A stretch of DNA of 33,441 bases from RGIG7450 sp045577655 (GTDB taxonomy: Bacteria; Bacillota; Clostridia; RUG12999): assembly GCA_045577655.1 (NCBI GenBank), contig JAZNIU010000026.1:1-33441 (forward strand), in the 5' to 3' direction. Below the pieces are notes generated by a model that had not been told where the DNA came from, did no database searches, and was given only the letters and a program-made list of their open reading frames with translations. Positions 6,432 through 13,415 of the stretch are shown here, piece after piece; the stretch's first letter is position 1; every line of letters begins with the position of its first letter. Both the position numbers and the translations under genes were made by a program.

Positions 6432-6659
6432 ATGAAAAATAAAAATTTTGATATATGGTTAAGCATAGGTCTGAACATCCTACATTACAGAAAAGAAAAT
6501 GGCATGACTCAAATACAATTAGCAGAAAAATGTGGTATAAGCAGAACGTATATGCAAAAAATTGAAACTGCTGCTTGTTCCTGCACTCTCGATACGCTTA
6601 TAGATATTGCGTCTGCACTGAACATACCGCTTAAAAAGTTGTTTGAATTTAAAGACTAA
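6432..6659 (+). CDS. Small XRE-family transcriptional regulator
   Basis: This 75-residue protein is almost entirely a Cro/CI-type helix-turn-helix: IGLNILHYRKENGMTQIQLAEKCGISRTYMQKIETAACSCTLDTLIDIASALNIPLKKLFEF. The ...MTQIQLAEKCGISRTYMQKIE... core is the recognition bihelix. No ligand-binding domain is present, so it probably acts as a dimeric repressor. GAGGTGA eight bases before the ATG sets the start; an upstream in-frame ATG at 6381 lacks a site and precedes the promoter -10. It is divergent from the AT-rich SLOG-like gene with 180 bases between them, which suggests control of that pair. A tight terminator follows. The targets are not visible. Confidence 0.85.
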   Translation: MKNKNFDIWLSIGLNILHYRKENGMTQIQLAEKCGISRTYMQKIETAACSCTLDTLIDIASALNIPLKKLFEFKD

Positions 6660-6660
6660 C

Positions 6661-6694
6661 AAAAAGGACTATGGATTTTTCCATAGTCCTTTTA
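6661..6694. terminator. Bidirectional terminator between the XRE gene and the acyl-CoA synthetase gene
   Basis: AAAAGGACTATGGA (6662-6675) pairs with TCCATAGTCCTTTT (6680-6693) around a TTTT loop, with A/T runs on both sides. It can serve both convergent genes. Confidence 0.9.
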
Positions 6695-6720
6695 ATGTTG
6701 TTTTTTAACACAAATCAGGA

Positions 6721-9024
6721 TTATTTGCCGAGTTTCTCCAAATCTTTCTTGCGGATTTCAGCTCGTCTTACTTTGCCGCTGATTGTCTTGGGAAGTTCAT
6801 CCACAAATTCAACAATTCTTGGATATTTGTAAGGAGCAGTATGTGTTTTAACATATTCCTGAATTTCCTTTTTAAGTTCGTCCGTGCCGTCTATACCTTT
6901 AACAAGTACAATGGTGGCTTTTACAACCTGACCGCGCACCTCATCGGGAACGGGAGTGATTGCACATTCAAGAACATAGGGAAGTTCCATGATAACACTC
7001 TCGATTTCAAAAGGTCCGATACGGTAGCCTGATGATTTGATAACATCATCAATTCTGCCAACATACCAAAGGTACCCGTCTTCGTCCATTGTTGCCTGGT
7101 CGCCGGTGTGGTAATATCCGTCATGCCATACTTCGTTGGTTTTTTCTTCATCAAGGTAGTAGCCGATGAAAAGTCCGCAGGGCACTTCATCTTTAACTCT
7201 GATACAGATTTCACCTGCATCCCCCATCTTACATTTGTTGCCATCAGGGTCAAGAATAACTACATCGTATAAAGGACTCGGTCTGCCCATTGACCCGATT
7301 TTTGGTGTGGAACCAACAAAATTTGCGATAGAAAGTGTTGTTTCTGTCTGTCCAAAGCCTTCCATAATTGTAAGCCCTGTTGCTTTTTTAAACTGATTGA
7401 ACACTTCCGGGTTCAGTGCTTCACCCGCTGTTGTTGCGTACTCGATAGAAGAAAGGTCATATTTTGACAAATCTTCTTTTATAAAGAAACGATACATTGT
7501 AGGTGGCGCACAGAAGGTTGTGATATGATATTTTGCAAACATCGGCAAGATGTCTTCCGAGCGGAAACGGTCAAAATCATAGGTGAATTGTGCTGCTTCG
7601 CAGAGCCATTGTCCATAAAATTTGCCCCAAAGAGCTTTCCCCCAGCCTGTGTCGGAAATTGTAAAATGGAGCCCGTCAGGATTTACATTGTGCCAATGCT
7701 TTGCAGTCGGGTAATGTCCAAGTGCATATTTATATGAATGTGTCGCAATTCTCGGATATCCGGTTGTGCCTGACGTAAACAGCATAAGCATTGGATCGTT
7801 GCCGCAGGGCGTACTTTCACTGCGGAAGAAATGGGTGCTGAAACGCTCCATTTCAACATTGAAATTGTGCCAGCCCTCTTTTTCTCCGCCCACCAGAATC
7901 TTAACTATACCGGGATAATTTGCCGCCGCTTTTTCTGCTTCAATAGATACATCGCCGTCTGCGGTACATACAACCGCTTTTACTCTTGCTGCTTTATATC
8001 TGTAGTCAAAATCGTGTTCTACAAGCTGGTTTGTTGCAGGGATTGCGATTGCACCGATCTTATGAAGCGCAAGCATACAGAACCAGAACTGATAATGTCT
8101 TTTAAGCACCAGCATTACTGTATCGCCCTTTTTGATGCCCAGGGATTCAAAGTAGTTTGCAGTCTTTGCAGAATACTTTTTCATATCGCTGAACGTAAAG
8201 CGCCTGTCGGTCTTATCATTTGCGACCCACATCATTGCAAGTTTGTCGGGATTCTTTTCAGCGATAGCATCCACGCAGTCAAATGCAAAGTTGAATGTAT
8301 CTTCATTTTTGAATTTGATACCGCTGAACACGCCGTTTTCGTCATAGGACGATTCGATAAATTTATCTGCAACCGTTTGAGATTTTTTCTTTTTGGCAGC
8401 CAATACCTTTGCTGCAATTATCGGAGCTTCGGGGTATTCTTCGCTAACCGTTCCGTCATGCGGATTTAATACAACAGCGTGGAATTCACAGCCACCCTCA
8501 CTTGTCGCGACCATCCCGTGAGGAATGAGACTGTTATAAAAAATAGAATCTCCTTCGTTAAGTATATCTATATGACTTCCAATCTGAACTTTGAGCGAAC
8601 CTTTAACGATAACATCAAATTCCTGCCCGTTATGCGAATTGAGTTTCATCGGAGCGTTCTGTTCCTCTTCGAGATAGGGGAATTTAACGAGAAAAGGTTC
8701 GGCAAGCTTTTCTCTGAACTTAGGAGCAAGGTTGTTATATTCTACGCCATGTTTCTTTACGATTTTAAGACCTTCTCCTTTTCTTGTAATAGCAAATGAA
8801 GTAAGTGTTGTGCTTGTTCCTTCAAGCAAATCTACAACCTCAACACCGCAAGCCTTTGCGCACTTGTAGATGAATGTGAAGCTGAAATCTGTTTCACCCA
8901 TCTCCAAAACCTTGTAATCCTCAGCTGATACACCACAAAGTTTTGCAAGCTCTTCCTGTGTATAACCTTTTGCTTCGCGCAGGTCACGGATTCTGCCTGC
9001 TACTTCTTTCAAACTGTAATCCAT
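6721..9024 (-). CDS. XRE-cupin-acyl-CoA synthetase fusion protein
   Basis: This 767-residue protein has three parts. Residues 5-66 are a Cro/CI helix-turn-helix (IRDLREAKGYTQEELAKLCGVS). Residues 108-186 are a cupin (HNGQE at 131-135, IPHG at 167-170). Residues 245-765 are an ANL-family adenylating enzyme. Adenylation motifs include LFTSGTTGYP (415-424), GFGQTET (556-562), YHTGD (638-642), GRIDD (656-660) and the catalytic K751 (PKTISGK). The enzyme part resembles medium/branched-chain acyl-CoA synthetases, which make acyl-CoA from a carboxylate, ATP and CoA. Similar XRE-cupin-ligase fusions occur in Clostridia. Start 9024 has AAAGGAG upstream; the longer frame enters the T-box terminator. 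Expression is controlled by an upstream T-box reading Ile, so a 2-methylbutyrate-like substrate is plausible but unproven. Confidence 0.88.
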   Translation of the reverse strand: MDYSLKEVAGRIRDLREAKGYTQEELAKLCGVSAEDYKVLEMGETDFSFTFIYKCAKACGVEVVDLLEGTSTTLTSFAITRKGEGLKIVKKHGVEYNNLAPKFREKLAEPFLVKFPYLEEEQNAPMKLNSHNGQEFDVIVKGSLKVQIGSHIDILNEGDSIFYNSLIPHGMVATSEGGCEFHAVVLNPHDGTVSEEYPEAPIIAAKVLAAKKKKSQTVADKFIESSYDENGVFSGIKFKNEDTFNFAFDCVDAIAEKNPDKLAMMWVANDKTDRRFTFSDMKKYSAKTANYFESLGIKKGDTVMLVLKRHYQFWFCMLALHKIGAIAIPATNQLVEHDFDYRYKAARVKAVVCTADGDVSIEAEKAAANYPGIVKILVGGEKEGWHNFNVEMERFSTHFFRSESTPCGNDPMLMLFTSGTTGYPRIATHSYKYALGHYPTAKHWHNVNPDGLHFTISDTGWGKALWGKFYGQWLCEAAQFTYDFDRFRSEDILPMFAKYHITTFCAPPTMYRFFIKEDLSKYDLSSIEYATTAGEALNPEVFNQFKKATGLTIMEGFGQTETTLSIANFVGSTPKIGSMGRPSPLYDVVILDPDGNKCKMGDAGEICIRVKDEVPCGLFIGYYLDEEKTNEVWHDGYYHTGDQATMDEDGYLWYVGRIDDVIKSSGYRIGPFEIESVIMELPYVLECAITPVPDEVRGQVVKATIVLVKGIDGTDELKKEIQEYVKTHTAPYKYPRIVEFVDELPKTISGKVRRAEIRKKDLEKLGK

Positions 9025-9082
9025 TGTGTTTGTCTCCTTTCTGGCATTGACAAATTTGTAGTTGGTTACAAATCTGAATAAA

Positions 9083-9122
9083 ACAAAAAAACTCGCCCCA
9101 AAGAAACCTTTGAGACGAGTTA
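9083..9122 (-). terminator. T-box-controlled leader terminator
   Basis: Arms AACTCG/CGAGTT plus TCAAAG/CTTTGG form a strong hairpin followed by seven T on the minus strand. It competes with the antiterminator that contains the T-box sequence just upstream. Confidence 0.88.
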
Positions 9123-9362
9123 TAATAACCCGCGGTACCACTCAAATTACGGAAATGCAAATGTTCCGTCACTTACCGAGCTCTAACAAGCCCTTTGCCT
9201 TTACGCAGCATTACGGAAGGAGTCTACTAAGCTAAGCTTTTCGGTCCTCCGACTCAGAGGTGATAAGTCATTGGAAAGTCTCCCCATTGCCTCGCACCAA
9301 CCGGCAACTCTCTAAAGGCTCAACAATCCGACCGTCCTCGTCACAGTCTTTTTTGTGATATT
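9083..9362 (-). ncRNA. T-box riboswitch leader, isoleucine specifier (AUC)
   Basis: All T-box landmarks are present on the minus strand. Stem I contains AGAGAG (GA motif) and GGTTGGTGCGAGG (distal loop). The specifier region TTATCACCTCTGAG places codon AUC (9264-9262) directly before the conserved ACC; GAC-GAGG / CCTC-tga-GTC pairing closes the base. The T-box core GAGTGGTACCGCGGG (9144-9130) is followed by a terminator. The bulge UGGU pairs with ACCA, implying discriminator A, consistent with tRNA-Ile. Uncharged tRNA-Ile should therefore switch on the downstream synthetase. The T-box identity is near certain; the codon is read by alignment to the family pattern and is less certain. Confidence 0.93.
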
Positions 9363-9376
9363 CAAATTTTATATGT

Positions 9377-9405
9377 ATTATACTACCCAAATTTTATTTT
9401 GTCAA
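9377..9405 (-). promoter_or_regulatory. Promoter of the T-box leader
   Basis: Minus-strand TTGACA (9405-9400) and TATAAT (9382-9377) are separated by 17 bases, a full consensus promoter. Transcription would start near 9370, so the whole T-box is included. Confidence 0.87.
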
Positions 9406-9466
9406 TAGTTTTTCTAAAAAATTTTTTTAAAGCTTTGTTGCGGCATAAGGGACAACTTTATGAAAA

Positions 9467-9500
9467 CAAAAAGACAATGGAACTGTCCATTGTCTTTTTA
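9467..9500 (-). terminator. Terminator of the greA-lysS operon
   Basis: AAAAAGACAATGGA (9468-9481) pairs with TCCATTGTCTTTTT (9486-9499) around a 4-base loop just after the lysS stop. It separates lysS from the T-box transcript. Confidence 0.9.
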
Positions 9501-9505
9501 TACTA

Positions 9506-11062
9506 TTATTTATCAAGCGGCTTCATTGTGGGGAAAAGCAGAACATCACGGATTGCTGCAGAGTCTGTGAGCAGCATACACATTCTGTCTATACCAAAAC
9601 CAATGCCTCCCGTCGGCGGCATACCGATTTCAAGTGCGTTCATAAAGTCTTCATCAGTTGTGTTTGCTTCTTCATCGCCCTGGGCAAGAAGCTCTTCCTG
9701 TGCTTTAAAACGTTCTCTCTGGTCTATCGGGTCGTTAAGCTCGGAATATGCGTTTGCCATTTCCCAGCCATTCATAAAGAATTCAAACCTTTCAACATAT
9801 TCGGGGTTTTCGGGTTTTTTCTTTGTGAGCGGAGAAATTTCTATCGGGTGGTCCATAACAAATGTGGGCTGAATGAGATGTTCTTCAACATACTCTTCAA
9901 AGAAAAGACTCAAGATATCGCCCTTTTTGTGACGGTCTTCATATTCAACGTGGTGAATGTCGGCAATTTTCTTTGCTTCTTCGGTAGTGTGAATTTCGTT
10001 AAAATCAACGCCCGAATATTTTTTAACTGCATCCACCATAGTAATTCTTTCAAATGGTTTGCCAAGGTCCATTTCTATGCCGTTATATACTATTTTGGTT
10101 GTACCTAAAACTTCTGTAGCAACGTGACGATAGAGTTTTTCTGTCAAATCCATCATGCCGTGATAGTCGGTGTACGCCTGGTAGAGTTCCATAAGCGTAA
10201 ATTCAGGGTTATGACGAGTATCAAGCCCTTCGTTACGGAAAACACGGCCAATTTCATAAACTCTTTCAAGACCGCCTACTATAAGTCTTTTTAAGTAAAG
10301 TTCAAGTGAAATTCTGAGTTTGAAATCTTCGCCAAGAGCATTGAAATGTGTTTCAAACGGACGGGCTGCCGCACCGCCTGCGTTTGATACCAGTATAGGT
10401 GTTTCCACCTCTAAAAAGCCTTCGTTGTTAAGATAACTTCTGATAGCAGAAATAATTTTTGAACGTTTGATGAAAGTGTCTTTAACATCATTATTCATAA
10501 TAAGGTCAACATATCTCTGTCTGTAACGAAGGTCGGTATTTGTCATTCCGTGGAATTTTTCCGGCAATGTCATAAGAGATTTTGAAAGAAGTGTAATCTT
10601 TGACGCTCTGACAGAAATTTCTCCTGTCTGGGTTGTGAACACTTCCCCTTCGGCGCCGATTATATCGCCTATGTCAAGTTTTTTAAATCTTGCATACTCT
10701 TCATCGCCAAGCATATCTTTTTTCACAAAAACCTGAATCTGCCCTTCAATGTCCGCAATATGAACAAACCCAACCTTGCCCATGCCGCGTTTGGACATGA
10801 TTCTGCCGGCAAGAACGACTGTCTGACCATTAAGAGGCGAAATTTTTGCGTCTATAATTTCAGTTTCGTCGCTGCCTTTTTTTGTGATTTCTCTTTTTTC
10901 TGTGGTATAACCCTCTTTAATATCCTTGGATGTGTGTGTTCTGTCAAATTTTGTAATTACAAAAGGGTCTCTGCCTTCGGCAACAAGTTCAGACAGCTTG
11001 TCACGTCTGATTTGTAAAAGCTCGCTAAGCTCCTTTTCAGAGCTGTTTATCTGTTCGCACAT
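9506..11062 (-). CDS. lysS: Lysyl-tRNA synthetase, class II
   Basis: This 518-residue enzyme charges tRNA-Lys. An N-terminal OB-fold anticodon-binding domain (about 65-180, VVLAGRIMSKRGMGKVGFVHI) precedes a class II catalytic core. Motif 2 is FRNEGLDTRHNPEFT and motif 3 is GIGFGIDRMCMLLTDSAAIRDVLLFP. It is slightly longer than average at the N-terminus. AGGAGACATCTTC precedes the ATG at 11062. It follows greA by 11 bases, the usual greA-lysS pairing of Clostridia and Bacilli, and ends in its own terminator. It is not the gene controlled by the nearby T-box, which lies downstream of it. Identification is secure. Confidence 0.97.
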   Translation of the reverse strand: MCEQINSSEKELSELLQIRRDKLSELVAEGRDPFVITKFDRTHTSKDIKEGYTTEKREITKKGSDETEIIDAKISPLNGQTVVLAGRIMSKRGMGKVGFVHIADIEGQIQVFVKKDMLGDEEYARFKKLDIGDIIGAEGEVFTTQTGEISVRASKITLLSKSLMTLPEKFHGMTNTDLRYRQRYVDLIMNNDVKDTFIKRSKIISAIRSYLNNEGFLEVETPILVSNAGGAAARPFETHFNALGEDFKLRISLELYLKRLIVGGLERVYEIGRVFRNEGLDTRHNPEFTLMELYQAYTDYHGMMDLTEKLYRHVATEVLGTTKIVYNGIEMDLGKPFERITMVDAVKKYSGVDFNEIHTTEEAKKIADIHHVEYEDRHKKGDILSLFFEEYVEEHLIQPTFVMDHPIEISPLTKKKPENPEYVERFEFFMNGWEMANAYSELNDPIDQRERFKAQEELLAQGDEEANTTDEDFMNALEIGMPPTGGIGFGIDRMCMLLTDSAAIRDVLLFPTMKPLDK

Positions 11063-11073
11063 GAAGATGTCTC

Positions 11074-11562
11074 CTATTTCTTTTTCTCGATTTTTTCAAT
11101 TGTAAAATGCATAACCCCTGCAGGTGCTTCGACGTCTACCTTGTCGCCCACTTTTCTGCCTAAAATAGCCTTGCCTATTGGCGAGTCTTTGGAAATTTTT
11201 GGGTTTTTTGCATCAAACATATTTGCAGTTGCACCGGTAAGCTCATATTTTTTCTGGCTGCCTCCCTCTGCCTGCAATGTTATCATCATACCAATATTGA
11301 CTGTAGACAGGTCGGTAATATCATTTTCAATGATTTCGGCACTTTTGAGTTTATTTTCATATTCTGCAATAAGAGCAGCATTTTCTGCCTGTTCCTGTTT
11401 CGCAGCATCATATTCTGAGTTTTCGGAAAGGTCCCCGTATCCTCTAGCCTGGTTTATTTTTTCTGCTATTTCTCTTGTCTTTTCATTTTTAAGATATGCC
11501 AGCTGTTCACTGAGCTGGTTATACTCTTCCTGTGTCATGAGAAATTTCTGTTTTGCTGCCAT
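11074..11562 (-). CDS. greA: Transcription elongation factor GreA
   Basis: This 162-residue factor enters the secondary channel of RNA polymerase and stimulates cleavage of backtracked RNA. The N-terminal coiled coil (residues 8-78) carries the tip GYGDLSENSEYDAAK, whose acidic D44 and E47 position the catalytic metal. The C-terminal FKBP-like domain ends with PIGKAILGRKVGDKVDVEAPAGVMHFTIEKI. GGAGGG lies nine bases upstream of the ATG. It is the first gene of the greA-lysS operon, behind a consensus promoter at 11601-11629. Identification is secure. Confidence 0.97.
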   Translation of the reverse strand: MAAKQKFLMTQEEYNQLSEQLAYLKNEKTREIAEKINQARGYGDLSENSEYDAAKQEQAENAALIAEYENKLKSAEIIENDITDLSTVNIGMMITLQAEGGSQKKYELTGATANMFDAKNPKISKDSPIGKAILGRKVGDKVDVEAPAGVMHFTIEKIEKKK

Positions 11563-11600
11563 TAAATGTCCCTCCGATTACTTAATTATACTTACCATAT

Positions 11601-11629
11601 ATTATATCTCAATTTAAAATTATTGTCAA
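11601..11629 (-). promoter_or_regulatory. greA-lysS promoter
   Basis: Minus-strand TTGACA (11629-11624) and TATAAT (11606-11601) are spaced by 17 bases. Confidence 0.87.
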
Positions 11630-11644
11630 TACATCAAATTATAG

Positions 11645-11673
11645 TCATACCCGTCTTTTGCGCTGCATATTCT
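11645..11673 (+). promoter_or_regulatory. Possible sporulation (sigma-E-like) promoter of the SipL-like gene
   Basis: GTCATAC near 11645-11650 and CATATTCT at 11666-11673 resemble sigma-E type -35 (ATA) and -10 (CATA..T) elements with about 15 bases between them. No sigma-A promoter is evident in this strand. The match is partial. Confidence 0.35.
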
Positions 11674-11714
11674 TATATAAACAAACTAAACAGGGACATG
11701 GAGGTACTTATTTT

Positions 11715-13241
11715 ATGGACATACAAAAAAAAGACGTGACTATAAGTAAAAATGTCGACCCGGTAGAAAGTTCGGTTGTCGTGGATTCAGATGCTATTGT
11801 AAACGATTCAAAGCCCGACCTTCTGAAAGTTCTGCACGTTGACCCGCATATTAAAATCTCAAAAGTCGATATGCTTGGCGGTCGGATGATGGTGAGTGGC
11901 CGGGTAACCTACAAAATTCTTTGTCTTCCCGAAAATGGTACCGGTGTTTTCAGTTTAAGTTCGGGTGCAGATTTTTCCCATATGATAGAAAACAGCGATT
12001 TTGCTGAAGGCATGTACTGCGACGTTACTGCTGACACTGATCAGATTGAAACACAAATTATAAACAGCCGCAAACTGAAAATAAAGTCTGTGCTTTCTAT
12101 TACCGCAAATGCATCTATGCCCTTTTCCGTTTCTCTCCCCAGCGAAATCTGTGGAGACAACATAGAAACTAAAACCGCTTCTTTCGGCGGACTCCGCAAG
12201 GTTCTGCAAAAGCGGGATATGATAACGATAAATGAGCTTCTTCCTCTTCCCGCGGGCAAACCCAACATCGGAACACTGCTCAAAAGTGATGTTTCTCTGC
12301 GGAACAAAGACATAAAAGTTATTTCGGGCAAGGTTATTGCAAAAGGCGAAGTTGTTGTTCTTAACCTTTATGTTCCCGAAAATGGCGGAAATATCGTTTT
12401 TTGCGAGCACTGTCTGCCTTTTACGGAAATTCTGGATGCTGAAGGCGTAAATGAAGAGCATTACTGTAAAGTAGATATAGATATGGACGACTGTGATTTT
12501 TCTTTGTCCACCGACCCGGACGGCGATATTCGCGTTATAGGCGCAAACATTTGTATGTCTGTTAAGATAAATGCTGATGAGCCATTGTCTGAAACTGCTA
12601 TATGCGACGTCTACAGTTTAACCCAGGACCTTGATATTTCCTACGACTCTCACAAATTCAGCCTGCCTGTATGCAATGCCACATCTTCCCACACACTGCG
12701 CGAATCGCTGAGCGTTTCCGATAACATTTCTTCGGTGTACAACATAACTGCAAAACCGTATGTAAGCTCGTCAAGTGTTTATGACAACACTGTTGTTACC
12801 GAGGGGTATATAGATGCATGTGTCCTTTATATTTCTTCAGACGAAGATGCGCCTGTTGCAAGCAAAAACTTTGAAATTCCCTTTAAAGTTGAAACCGCTG
12901 CCGACGGAGCTACCGAGGGGTGTACCGCTTCCTGCAGTACAGATGTAAACCATATAAGCTACAATATCGCTTCTTCCGGCGAAGTTGATGTAAGAATTGT
13001 TTTGTGTTGCAATAATTATGTCTGCAAGACAGGCAGCACAGATATTATTGATAAGATTGACGTGCGCGAAAGACAGGAACAGGATTCTTCCTCTATTGTG
13101 ATTTATTTTGTCCAGAAGGGAGACTGTCTGTGGGACATTGCAAAACGGTATCACACAAAAATCGATTATATAAAAGAGCTTAATGGCGAAAGCTGCGAAA
13201 ATCTTACCGAAGGCACACAGCTTCTCATTCCAAGAGGATAA
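11715..13241 (+). CDS. SipL-like spore morphogenesis protein (SPOCS/DUF3794 repeats plus LysM)
   Basis: This 508-residue protein has repeated SPOCS (DUF3794) modules over about residues 25-440. One is recognisable by KVDMLGGRMMVSGRVTYKIL, a second by KVISGKVIAKGEVVVLNLYV and a third by VVTEGYIDACVLYIS. A C-terminal LysM follows (about 458-508, YFVQKGDCLWDIAKRYHTKIDYIKELNG). This is the order in SipL of Clostridioides difficile, which binds SpoIVA through its LysM domain and is needed for coat assembly around the forespore. It should act in the mother cell during sporulation. GGAGGT lies nine bases before the ATG at 11715; an upstream frame extension to 11658 has no site. It stands alone between greA and clpX. 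Other DUF3794-LysM proteins exist, so strict orthology to SipL is probable, not proven. Confidence 0.85.
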   Translation: MDIQKKDVTISKNVDPVESSVVVDSDAIVNDSKPDLLKVLHVDPHIKISKVDMLGGRMMVSGRVTYKILCLPENGTGVFSLSSGADFSHMIENSDFAEGMYCDVTADTDQIETQIINSRKLKIKSVLSITANASMPFSVSLPSEICGDNIETKTASFGGLRKVLQKRDMITINELLPLPAGKPNIGTLLKSDVSLRNKDIKVISGKVIAKGEVVVLNLYVPENGGNIVFCEHCLPFTEILDAEGVNEEHYCKVDIDMDDCDFSLSTDPDGDIRVIGANICMSVKINADEPLSETAICDVYSLTQDLDISYDSHKFSLPVCNATSSHTLRESLSVSDNISSVYNITAKPYVSSSSVYDNTVVTEGYIDACVLYISSDEDAPVASKNFEIPFKVETAADGATEGCTASCSTDVNHISYNIASSGEVDVRIVLCCNNYVCKTGSTDIIDKIDVRERQEQDSSSIVIYFVQKGDCLWDIAKRYHTKIDYIKELNGESCENLTEGTQLLIPRG

Positions 13242-13255
13242 TAAAAGCGTATTTA

Positions 13256-13413
13256 CGGCGGTTAGTTTTAAGAGTTGTTCGCCTAAAAATCATATTTTTA
13301 GAAGTATACAAAGAATAAAAACACCGGAATACTTTCGTATTTCGGTGTTTTTTGATGAAGTATAAACTAAAAATGTGGTTTAAAAACCGATTAACTCTTA
13401 AAACTAACCGCCG
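13256..13413. repeat. Long-hairpin intergenic element, copy A
   Basis: This 158-bp element has perfect 21-bp inverted arms (13256-13276 and 13393-13413). Inside are CGCCTAAAAATCATA, a TATAC/GTATA pair, TTTTTAG/CTAAAAA pairing and a central terminator-like hairpin, so the entire unit folds on itself. It shares its core with copy B at 25650-25947 but has a different outer arm sequence. It fills the gap between the SipL-like stop and the clpX stop, ending two bases from the latter. It has no coding capacity. Confidence 0.85.
13317..13352. terminator. Central hairpin of repeat copy A, bidirectional terminator
   Basis: AAAAACACCGGAATAC pairs with GTATTTCGGTGTTTTT across loop TTTC, with A and T runs on each side. 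It can terminate both the SipL-like gene and the convergent clpX transcript. Confidence 0.85.
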
Positions 13414-13415
13414 GC

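Noticed and set aside
6721..9141. Longer start of the acyl-CoA synthetase at 9141
   Set aside because: The extra 39 codons come from the T-box terminator region and the frame lacks a ribosome site there.
9083..9405. T-box belonging to lysS
   Set aside because: lysS lies upstream of the leader in the direction of transcription and has its own terminator at 9467-9500. The T-box has its own promoter and precedes the acyl-CoA synthetase.
13256..13413. Integron attC site or retron msr-msd
   Set aside because: There is no integrase or reverse transcriptase nearby, the arms are too long and perfect for attC, and no conserved core-site pair is shared between the two copies.
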